This document shows, piece after piece, positions 37,001-49,000 of a stretch of 64,000 bases of DNA. This DNA is from Trissonchulus latispiculum. Lineage: Eukaryota > Nematoda > Enoplea > Enoplida > Ironidae. Positions within the stretch are counted from its first letter, which is position 1, and each line of letters opens with the position of its first letter. The notes beneath the pieces were generated by a model. It saw only the letters and a program-made list of their open reading frames with translations, ran no database searches and was not told the DNA's origin. The stretch is from positions 31,130 through 95,129 of the forward strand of contig JASAND010010890.1 in NCBI GenBank assembly GCA_030248195.1. The letters are read 5' to 3'. A program made the translations under genes and the position numbers.

Positions 37001-40000
37001 TGTTAAGGCAAAACCTAAAAATTCCCGAATCAAAATACTTGATTCTAATAACAAAGTATCTGTAGCCTCAGAAGAGGAGCCCTATAATTTTAGGTGCAAT
37101 GTGTGCAAATTTATATGAACCGTCAAGGCTGAAATTGCCTTTAATTGGCATATTTAACTTACACAAGCGATAAATTGTGAGCATAGTTAGCAACAGAAAG
37201 CCAAAATTTACGATCTTTAAGGGATTTTCTGAATAAAAAAGATATAAAAGTTGGCTAAGAGTAAGACTAGCTAGGGAAAACTACCATGTACCGAGTATAA
37301 TTTATGAACTGCCCACTGGACGTCATGGTTCGATGTAAAAGTTGGCTAAAATTAGCTAGGGAAGATATTATGTGCCCGGGTATAATTCGTAAACTGTACA
37401 GCTAAAGCCAAGTCATAAGAAATCGAAAGGATCATAACAATTGAAGAAAAAATGTGAGGCTAGAAATCTTCAAGTACTTCAGTCCTTTACGATTATACAA
37501 AGACTTCAAGAAACAATAAGACAGGGAGGGGGAGGAGAGCTGGTAAAGAGAAAACGCGACTGTCATTACATATTCCATGGTCTGTGTGAAGGAAAGAGCA
37601 CCAAAGCATTTACATGCTCCATCTAGCAAAGGAATTGGCAGAACAAGAAAGAAGAACAGGGGAGAGATGTCTCCTTCTGTCTTTCTTTCATTGGCTATCA
37701 GATAGGTATAATATCTGCTAACTGGAGAGCTGAAACTCAAGCTTCTGTAGAGAAGATGTTTCTCTGGACCTGTAGACAAGCTTTGATTTAATTCCACTCA
37801 GATCTCTAGGTAACTTTACTACAACTTACTGTCGGAAGATTAAATACTAATTGTATGTCATCCTTAGTAACGACAAGCAGAAGATTTTTTGGAAAAAATT
37901 AGAACAAAAATAAATAAGCGTTTGGTTTGTTTTTACACCTATTTACAGTTCTGTATCCTGGATTCCAATTCCTCAAATTATGAAAACAGCACTACAAAAC
38001 AACATGGTATATCCCCGCTTTTGAGACATTCTTTTATATAATGTGAAAAGAAAGCTTAAGAGAAACTAATTGAAACAAGGGAAAGACGGATTATCTTATA
38101 ACAGACTTTTCCTATAATGGACCGAGGCGAACCAAGCTCAGACCAAGAACCTTAAACAATTGTAAATTAGATTAGAGCATATGCTATAAGGCTTTAAGTA
38201 TTGGAGCGAAGGAAAATTACAACCTCTTTCCTTCAAATCAATTTGTTTCATGGAAATGAAGTCTAACGTCACAACAAACCAATGAGTGCCAAAGACGCTA
38301 ACAGGATAATGTTGACAAATGATACCATAATATCGATTGCAATGCGTAATGATAGAATTGAAAGAAAAACTTGTCACTGCAGCACATCAGACCCGAAAAC
38401 TTCGGCCCTGATATAGCAATTGGACCCACAACCTTTGACAATCTAGGCAGGCCAACGTTCTACCGTTTGTACCACCCACCCAGGCACTATTGAATCAGGC
38501 TTAAGTTTGAATTCGTTCCCAAATTGCTTCTAGATACCACAACACTAATAGAGTCTTCCGGAACTACAGAAATCGCTCGCTACGAACTAAAAAAGAGTCC
38601 CAGCCCTATGAATGTAATCGTCAACTACTTTTTGACAAACTCGTGTTTATGAGACTCTGAAAAGTTCATTCCGTTTTTCATTCATCTCAGAATGTCCAAT
38701 TTCAACCAACAGTACCTAACAATCCCCCACACACAATGCTGTATTATAAGGGTAAAACAAATGCAGAAAAACAGCTAATTCTTGTAAATTGTATTCAGCA
38801 CACATACACACGCATACCAGCTATTATTGTAGACTAATTCTGGAAAGACAGTCTTCGGTTCGATTGCAACCTAATAAGCATGTAAGCCAACAATCATCTT
38901 CTTTGCTGCCTAACTGCATTCCTATCAGCAGTCCGCTTGCATACAATAAAATAAAAGGAAATATATAAGTTTAGTTTGTACTTAAAAGTACAACAGAAAT
39001 TTTCCTTTCTCATCGGATCGGATCTTTCTTTAAAGTAAACATTGTCTAATAAAAAATTAATTTGTAAGAAATAGCTAAGATAACTTACATCGAGCATATC
39101 ATGTAATTGGGAATCAGTATAGGCCAGCTGAAAGAAGACTGGGTTTTCCGAATCAACCGGTCCATCCAAAAGAATACCCGCTTCATCAAGAGCAAATAAG
39201 ATGGCACTCACTCCACTACAGTCTAGAAATGCAAAAAAGAAAAAGTTGGTTCAGAGCAAATTTTGAGGAGTTAATTTCTCGTACATTAAAAATAGTTTTG
39301 TACCCTGAAAATTACAGAAAACCGTGTTCGCATTTTCAAAGATTTTTACCGATCAATACCCTTGCTGAAATTTCGACCAATCAGGATCGTAGCTCTATTT
39401 TGATTGCCAGAAAGTTCACCCAATCAGAATACTTGCTAGATTTTGATTGGCTGAAATTTGACCAATAACCTTGCTGGATTTTTATTAACTGAAATCTCCA
39501 TCAATCAACAATTCCTAAGTAGATTTTGATACGCTGAAATTCCGATTAATCAGAAACCCAGCCGGGTTTTGATTAGCTGAAATCTCGATAAATCAAAATT
39601 TTTTGGTGGATTTTGACAAGTGAAATTTTGACCAATCAGAAACCTTGACTGGCTGAAACGTCGACCTATCAATATTCTTGATGGATTTTGACTGGTTGAA
39701 AGTTCACACATTCAGAATCCCAGCCGGATATTGATTAGGGGCCAGTACAAAAAGCGGAAAAGGACTGGAAACGGACTCAGCAAAAAGGTATAAAAAGCGG
39801 ACTTGTCGCGGACTCTCAGAGATTGGTATAAAATGGGGACTGTATTGATTGGCTAATCGGGAAAAAGCTGACATGCAGTATAAAAAGCGGACTCACATCT
39901 AAACAACCAAGGAGCTGAACTAACACCTTTAAAAGTCCTGAAAAGTATTTTCCGGGCAGTCTATGAAACGAAAACGGAATCAGCGTGCAAACAACGAAAA

Positions 40001-43000
40001 TGAAAGCTGAAAATAGGTCTGAATGTGATTTAGGAAGTGGAATTGCGCCTAGTTTGAGGATTAGAAGATGGAATACAAAGTCTTCATCTAAAATCTTTAA
40101 TATTTAATTTAATTTTCTTAATTTTAATGATGTATTTTTATACTAGACGAATAATTATATTTATTAATTGTTTTTATAAATACTAATATTTATTTATGTC
40201 GTTAACTTTTGTTGCTTCCCGAAGCAATTCTAGCAATATAAACTTTCGTAGGGTCGGACAAAAATTAGAAAGAAACACATATGCGAATGGTTGCCCTTAA
40301 AAGGGCAGTTGGAATCAACTTTCCATAACCGATGTAATTACGAAATTGATAGTCTGTCCTGAAGAATTCTGGGGTCTTTTGGCCCGTGGCCACAGGTCGC
40401 AAAACATGTATGTAAAAAATAAGTCTTTTAACATGCTAATTATAAAAATACTAAAATTTCCAAATTTTTAAATTTTATTTTGTTTCCACTAATTCGAATA
40501 CGCTGATCATTGTTTCTTCTTGGAGCAATCTCCTAAAGTGAATCCATGAGGTTGGTTGTGCGGCTAGAACAAATTCTATTAGAAATGGTTGTCCTTAAAA
40601 GGGCAGTTGGGATAAGTGAAAGTCGGCCGCACAACTTTATGGGTTCACTTTAGGTTCACTTTAGGTTATGGGTTCACTTTAGCTCAAGACGTAAGAATGA
40701 TCAGCGCACAAATTAGTGGAAAAAATTGAAATTTAAAAGAAATTAAACTTTTTGTTATTTTTGAAATAAGCATTGTGAAAAACATACCACAACTAAATTT
40801 CAACTCAATCGGTAAAGTTTTGCGGCCTGTGACCACTCAGGGGGGGATGTAATCTGGAAAAGACCAGAAGCCTGTGCTCAGGTTATAGCTTTACCGGGAT
40901 AGGCCTTAATTCACTGTATTCAGCAAAAAGCAGATTCAAAAATGGCTGTCCCTAAAACATAGCCGGAGATAGATATTGAGAATATTTTTGTTTTAACGAC
41001 TGTGCCCTCAGAAATAAGAGTAATTATCAGTGCATAAAAGTTTTCTGTGTTGAATAACCGAAAAACCGTCATCAAAATTCTACTACACACTAAAAATAAG
41101 TAGGTCCCCTAAATTCTGACCCAGTCCGCTTAAGGTGCTGGTTTCTTTTCGGGTATTTTTGACTCCTACGGCTTTAATGCTTTACGCAAAGGGCTAAAAC
41201 TAACGAAATAACCTATTTCCGTGCTCTTTAACATTTTAGGACCAGTCCCGTATTTTTAGGCCAAAAGATAAGAAAGTTTTGATTTTTGGCCTTAAGCTCC
41301 CAGTAGGTAGACCAGACACGGGATTGGTTGGTATGGCTGGAAAGAGGACTCAAAAATGAACATTTTTGCTCTTACAACCTTTGAGCTATCTCCAGTGGTT
41401 AAGTCAGTATAAGCAAACAACTGATTTTAGGGTCAAAAAATGGTCACTTTCGAGGAAATCAGTTTTTTCAAAATTACTGCCACATGTTAAGGGCAAAATT
41501 GGCTTAGTTATACTCAATCGATACATCGTCCAAATGCACATTTTATGAATGCCTATTAGCCGAACTTTATTGCTTTAAGCTAGAGATTTGGCCGAAAAAC
41601 TATTTTGGCAAAACTGCGATTATTTTGTTTCGAACATCGATTTCTCAAAAACTACCCGACGGATTCCGGAGATTTTCGGCAGAATCGAAATTCGCACTTC
41701 TGCGGAGGGACGTTTTTCTTGGTTTGGGCTAAAACATATTGAGTAGCAAGAAAACTCAATGCGAAGTTGCGAAATTTCGTGTTACTGTGCATTTGGCCGA
41801 TTTTCTCGACCGTTAAGACCTGCTGAGCCAAATCCACAAAAACGTCCCTCGGCCCATATGTCCTTCATATCGTGGCACAAAAAGAACTTTTGGCCGATTC
41901 CTCAGTTTTGAGAAATCGATGTTCAAAAACTTTTGGTCTATATTCATCCTGTTAGATGTCAGCTTGTCAGAAAATTTCTGCTATTTTTTGCTAATTTTGC
42001 CAGTTCTGTAAGCTCATATGAATGTACAGATAATAAGCTTTAAAACGATGTATAAAGCTCTTTGCAACTCCCAAAATTGCGAAAGTTATAGCGTTTCAAA
42101 ACAACACCACAAAAGCACTGCACAAAAGGATACCACCACCTTAAGGGGGGGGGTCGCTTTTTTGCCGATTTTTCGACCATCTCCGATTTTGCTCATTTTC
42201 ACATATTTTGTAGTCCTAATGGGTCCCTAAAACAAGACAGGTGCGTTTTGCGTAATATTGCTTCAATCGTTCTGTAGGGGCCTTCAAAGGTTACCTCGAC
42301 ATGTGTTAAACATAGGAAAATGAAAAAGTTAGGTTAAAAAGTTTGTGGCAGAAAATTTTTTCGCTGTATGCAAGATACAGCGCTGTAACCTTGTTGTACA
42401 TGTTAAGGACATATTAGAGAGTGCAAATAACCCTTCTGGAACAGTTCTGTTGAGTGTCAGATTTTTGACGATTTTTCAAAGTCAAAATTTCGGAAAATTG
42501 GTGCTTTTTGTACCACGAAAAACAGAACCAGCAAAACATATTCGCCTCTCCTGCGCGATTGGCAAAAGCTACAGAAATCGCTTATAGATAGTTGCACTCT
42601 ACGCATACACAGAATTCTTATGACAGTAGTTGCAAATTTCTACCGTTTGTAGTGCTCTCAAAAAACTTGCCACAAAATGGGCTAATTTTGCCAAAAATCA
42701 TCATTTTGCACAATTTTCACGTTTTTGTAATAATTTCTCACTCATTACCCACTCGAAAGTCACCAAAATTGGCATATAAAACTCTCAATGCCTGCCTGAC
42801 ATTAAGGTAAAGGCAAATGCTTAAAGGTAGAACTTTTCTGTCGTGTCGGATCCTTTGATCTCTTCTAGGTCACAAAAAGTCAATTTTTGAAATTTCCAAA
42901 ATATAGACAAATTGGGTATCATTCGATAGCTACCGATGAGCTGAACAACTTTTCTAATAGAACTATGTGTCTGAAATGTAGTATCTGAAAGTTAGAGTAA

Positions 43001-46000
43001 GTTAAAGTTTGAGGGCACAGTTAGCTGAAAAAGGCTCAGTTCACAATTGATGAATGTACTGTGAACGACTGGATGGATATTCCGGAGTAGTTTTAGCATT
43101 AAAATATTAGCCAACCCACACGAGTTAAATTGCCATATTAGTTGACCAAAATTTCGGTATCGTTCTGTCTCAACATGACTTTGGAGGGCAAATCGCAGTG
43201 ATTTTCAAGTTTTCCAACTTTATAGCTGAATATCTCTGTCACTGTTTAGTTTCGAATTCTAATGTTTTGTCTTGTTTTTGAGAACATATGTACCTATATT
43301 GTGTATGAAAATGAGCGAAATCAGTGACTATCGATTTTGACCCAAAGCGACCCCCCCCCCCCTTAATAAGGTAAGTCCGCTTTTTATACCCTATTTCCGC
43401 ATTTATTCCGCATTTTATACCACAAGTCCGCTTTTTCAGTCCTCTTATTATACCCCCAGTCCGCTTCCGTTCCGCGTCCGCTTTTTGTACTGGTCCATTG
43501 ATTAGCTGAAATCTCGACCAATCAAAATTTTTTAGTGGATTTTGACAGGTGAAATTTTGACCAATCAGAAACCTTGACTGGCTGAAACGTCGACCTATCA
43601 ATATTCTTGATGGATTTTGACTGGCTGAAAGTTCACACAATCAGAATCCCAGCCGGACTGTGATTAGCTGAAATCTCGACCAATCAAAATTTTTGGTGGA
43701 TTCTGACAGGTGAAGTTTTGACCAATCAGAAACTTTGACTGGCTGAAACGTCGACCTATCAAAATTCTTGGTGGATTTTGACTGGCTGAAAGTTCACACA
43801 ATCAGACTCCCAGCCGGATTTTGATTAGCTGAAATCTCGACCAATCAAAATTTTTTGGTGTATTTTGACAGGTGAAATTTTGACCAATCAGAAACCTTAA
43901 CTGGCTGAAACGTCGACCTATCAATATTCTTGGTGGATTTTTATTTTTTACTGGTTGAAAGTTCACACAATCAGAATCCTTGCCGGATTTTGATAAGCTG
44001 AAATCTCGACCAAGCATAATTTTTGGTGGATTTTGAAAAATTAATTGGAAAATAAATTGTTTACGAATGCTGTCAACAGTTTTATGAGTGCATGGACACT
44101 CTATATAACGAACTTTTAACTTTTTGCCTTTGCTTAAACGAGCCGAATTTTGAGGGTGAGGTTAGTTGGTCGGATTGAATCCTTCCGCTCATTGATTAAA
44201 AACTCCGTCTGCCCATTTATTAAAGAATCCATATTTACTGTAGTTTGGATATTTGATTATAATTCCAAACATTTACTAGCTTGAAAACAACTTAGTGCTG
44301 AGGATTGCAGAGGTGGTAGCTAATGTAACTGTTTCAGCATGGCAAAATTCTGCTTCGGATTTTTCCCTTGGTTCCACACCCCGGATGCTTTCACGAGGAG
44401 TGGTAACGCCAGACCAATTTTGCTCAGGGTGTCCTCGGTCTGGCGTTGAATAATTGCATAATGCAATTACCTGAGGCGTAGGCAAGGCTACTGCCGGAGC
44501 AGAAGTGACTGCGCTGCTTTGACCGCATGCTTCGGATTTAACTTACAGTGAAATACATTACTTATGCATCAATCGTAAGTTTTGCTTTAGTTAACGAAGC
44601 TTAAGGAATAAAGATTTACTATAAACTGCAATAACTAGTAGGGAGTCTGACTTTCTGGAGATGTAGATTTGGAGCCAGGTGGAGAGGGTGAAAGCTCTGG
44701 AAGCAGTGAATTGTGAGCAAGTGGTGGCTGCCAAAGAGGACTACACACCGCACTGATTATTCTACTCTAAATACAAAAAACTAGATGAAGCAAAATTAAT
44801 TGAGTGCGCGAATTGCAGAAAAATAAGACTGTCGTGGATAGATTACTGTGTGCTGAAAACAGGAAACAGGCTTAGAGGTAATGTCGTTATCTCTGTATAC
44901 AGAAGATATCACTCTGCTCTGCACCAGAACCGTAAAATTGAGTAATGTGAAACTTAAAACTACGGACTCCGTTTCCCTTTCGCAGTGATTATCAATACCT
45001 ATACGTGTCTTTTTAATTTTAGCAGAAATTCCGTGTAAACCTGATCAACTCTTCGCCTCAGCACACTTGTCGCACTGACGAAAATTGCCAATTTGATGAT
45101 TCAGACAAAATATAGGCATGCTCTAACCCTGTCATCCTATTTCGGGCAACAAACGTAATGGACAAGTTTAGAAAGCGATTACTTTGAGCTTTCTCAAAGC
45201 ATTGAACTTCTTCAGTTCTTCAACGGTTTCATGCAAATGCTTTCGGGATGCGTACCGATCTCGTTCCTGGAAAAACAACATGCCAAAAACTAAAATTAAA
45301 GGGTTTTGGGTACATTGAATATTTCAAATCAGCTTAGACCGCTTCCTCTAGTTTACACCTTACAGATATTATTTCCTCTATGTCAATGCACTGAATAGAG
45401 AATCATTCAACCGGAATTTGCAATTAATAGTAAAGAGTATCATGATTTCATACCATTGATAACTGAAGAGGGTAAGAGAAAACGAGCGAAATTTACAAAA
45501 TATAACAAAATTGAAAGATGGCGTATAAAATTATTTGGTATTTTGTCTAAGATTAACCTTTAACCATGGGTGTCGCAAGGCATCAGCGGCAGTTATTCTT
45601 TTAGATTGATCCACAGTCAACATTTTTATGACCAAATCCTTGGCATAGTCAGATATGTGATCCCAAATCCTGGGTCGAAGCTGCAACAGAACAGACAGCT
45701 ATTTTCATTACGGACAAGGCATAATTGGAACAGAACAGACCATTGAGATTTTAAAACCAACAAATGCAATTAATACAGAAACTCAATTTTTGGTTTATGA
45801 TTTTGTCACATTCTTACAGTGAAATTTCCCTGAAGTATTGCTGAATGCAAGGCGCTTTGGGGTCCAGTGAAGGGAAGCGTTCCTGACAGAAGCATGTACA
45901 GAAGAATTCCAATGTTCCAAATGTCGAGAGCGGTCCCATAGGAATCCTGAGCCACTACCTCAGGAGACAGAAACTGCGGAGAACCCACCACTCCTAAAAT

Positions 46001-49000
46001 GTAAATTAATAACATTTTACATCGTAAGCGGTGCGAAAATTAGATACCCTTTAATCTTTTTAAACATTTTTAAACACATTTGGAGGTCAAGCTTAAGTTC
46101 AACGGTGGTTAACTCACTAACCTCCATCCACAGTTGTTCTGCCCGAAGGAAGTCGGATGGCAACGTTGAAACCCGTAAGCTTAAGTGGTGCCGAATTTTC
46201 CTTGTTCGCCAACATGACTGACTGAGGTCGAATATCACGATGAATAATGCCCAAATCGTGACAGTAGTTCACTGCCTGGAGCACTTGCTTCATGTAATGA
46301 CTGCAACAAAAGCATCAAATATTAATTAAGTATCAAGCCAGCATCAAGTATTGCTAAGCACAAAGCAGAAAGAGTTCTAGAGGATCGACTACTGGAAGTA
46401 TCACAACCTCATGGTGCCGGTCTCTCATAGTAAATAATTATTAAAAATTTCCACGGCAAGATTACTCTTACCATATCTATGAGGCAGATCTTTATTATAC
46501 TTTTAACTGCAATCAAATCTTCTTTCCTTGACGATTAATTTGAGGTGCTATTTAATTAGTCGCTTTATCGGGAGAAATCCTTTGCAATTATTGTACATCA
46601 GTGTCTAATAGAGCTGAGCACGGGTCGCATTTTTGTCGGGCCGACCCGGCCCGGCCCGCACCAAGATCTTGCTAGGAGCGGCCCGGCCCAGCCCGCTGGC
46701 TAAAGTTTTCGGCCAGACCCCGCCCGCTGAAAGAAAATTTCGATAATTTTACTAAGAATATTATTTCAAAGGCTTCAATGCAAGATGGAAACGCTAAACT
46801 ATATAAGAAATGTTAAATTTTGCTGTAAAAGCACCAGAATGAGTAAATGTTTTGCTAATTTTAGTGATTTCACAACATTTTTTGTAGTCGACCCGGTCCT
46901 TTTGGCCCGCTCCGGCCCGCAGCTAAAAGATTTCTCGGCCCGGGTGCCGGGCTGGGACTAGCCGGGCCGGGCCAACGGGCCGAAATGCTCATCTCTAGTG
47001 CCTGATGCGTTCTACTTCAACCTCCTACATAGCTATTACCTCATACATTTGAAATTTAAATTTATTTCATTCTTTGTACAAACCTTATCAGCGAGTAACA
47101 GATGAAATAAAACAGAAAAATCTATGCCACAGACAAGGCGGCTCGTCAAAAGGAAATTCCGACGTGAGTTACTTCAACCTTGATGTCAGGCTATCCAGGC
47201 TCAGGCTCAGTCGTGTGTCGCGCGTCACGACAGTGTTCACAGTCACAGGTTTATAATTTGTAACGGCAAAACTGCCGTGCGGCAAATTGTGCATGTCGTA
47301 AGGAGCAGAAAATGTGCTAACTTGCGTGCCTCTCGCCTAGAAGGGCTCTGACTGATAAGTGTTGCACTGAAATATCCTCCTGCACATCACTGCGACAATC
47401 GACATGCGACATAACTCAAGTCCCAGATTGTGCAGCGACACCATATTCTTTTACCAAATTCTCTCTTTCATCCTGTATCATTCTTGTGAAGGTGGAAAAG
47501 GTCTCGTTATGTTTTCCTGTTTAGAGAGAATGCAGGACTCAACAATACATCCTATTTATTTTTCCATTCATGTAAAGTGTTACATTAAGCACTTAGACTG
47601 AAGTGTACAATGGAGCAATAGATGCTCAGTGAAACAACTATTTATTCCAAACACTCCGAAATGATGTTCGGCCGCTTCGAAAAGTCTAATTACCTAGCTA
47701 CTGATTCACTGTACACAAAACCGGCTGTTGCACGCTTGACTATTTCGAAGCACAGATCTGAACCATCCAAACTGAAATGAGAAAAAATATGAAAATTTAG
47801 ATTACTGTTAAAGGCATAAACAAAAACAGATTACTGTACGACACAGTAGGAATAAAAAATATTCGAGAAGTAATTTTGAATCTAAGCTTAATATTTGCCA
47901 AACTTTGCTCAATCATTAACATACGATGACAATAATGACATACGGAAATTGGATTTTATGTATTGCTACATCTTAAATCTTGAAGGCATTGTACATAATA
48001 ATAGTATCAAGTTAAACGGTAACCTGCAGTTTAATAACGTACTATTCAAAAACCATGTACAAAAAGGTTCCGGTATTGTATATCTCAAAAAGTTCTACAA
48101 TATTCGGATGCTTCAGCATGGCACAAATTGTTGCTTCTTGTTTTGCCTCTAAAAATATAATTGCGTTGACTGAAAACAACTGCTACTAAGTGCAAAATAA
48201 AGCTCTTGTGAATGTCGAGTCGAGTACTAATCCTAAGTACTAAGCCGGGCGGGCTCATGGGATAATTGAATAATGGAATAATGGAATAATTAGCCATGCA
48301 ATTTTTGTAGAAGAGAGCATGTGAACACAAAAAAGATTTGAAACAGAAGTTGCATGATATTATAACTGCACAGTATATAAGAAGAAACGTAAGCCACTAG
48401 TGGGTCTCTCTTCTTGGCATTGCGTAACGGTGCTCCGACCACAATATGCGAATGTTCCCCCGGTTTGGTGGAGGATGGCTCTGTACGACCAAGTATACCC
48501 CTCCGTTTGGTGAGGGGTGTGTGTGTAGCCGAAAAGAGAGCCCCGTTTGGTTGGGGGGGCAAAGCGGAAGATTACGGTAGTTTGTATTTATTCCCGTTAG
48601 GTGAGGGGGGGGGGTAGGAAAAAAGGGTCCCAGTTGGGGGGGGGGTCGCCAAAAGACAATCAGATTCAGCCAATCTTAGACTGACTTGGCAATCCCTCCC
48701 AAAACAGGTACCTCCTTCTATATTACATACCTACCCCCCCCATTAAACGGGGACCCCCTTTGGCTACCTCCTCCAAATGGGGACCTCCTTCTGCTACCCT
48801 CCCCCACTCAAAGGAGAGGGGATATGCTCGTCGACCATCCTCACCAAACGGGGGAAGATTCGCGTATTGTGGTCGGAGCACCGTTGAGAAGAGAATCCCT
48901 CTAGTAGCTGGCTATTCTTCTAGAGTAATTATGCACTCTTGGCGATGTGTTATGCGGAGAAGTGGATCGAATACTTGATCACATTCACGATCACAACGCT

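Larger units (their letters stand above)
25018..39088 (-). other. 14.07-kb CASK intron splitting the first L27 domain
   Basis: A phase 0 intron between codons for HDMLD and LFDRI. It accounts for over a third of the gene span and holds most of the delimited transposons, three or more SINE copies and a candidate plus-strand ORF. The stretches 25018-26330, 31000-32560 and 36300-38400 show nothing I recognise. Confidence 0.85.
39739..43496. mobile_element. 3.76-kb non-autonomous transposon inserted in the CCAAT array
   Basis: Ends GGGCCAGTACAAAAAGCGGA and, reverse-complemented, GGACCAGTACAAAAAGCGGA. ATTGATTAG flanks both sides (39730-39738 and 43497-43505), a 9-bp duplication, or 8 bp if one base is coincidental. 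Sub-terminal AAAAGCGGACT repeats lie on both ends. The interior contains another long hairpin (about 40365-40875) and a nested TTAA element. No ORF over about 130 codons, so it is dead or mobilised in trans. Confidence 0.85.

Noticed and set aside
37432..37797. 121-codon minus-strand ORF
   Set aside because: No domain, no splice context that fits CASK, low-complexity hydrophobic end; probably chance.
43239..43640. 133-codon minus-strand ORF
   Set aside because: Crosses the end of the 3.76-kb transposon into the tandem array; an artefact of repeats.
39355..44045. CRISPR-like array
   Set aside because: Repeats are contiguous 40/161-bp units without unique spacers, in a eukaryotic intron.
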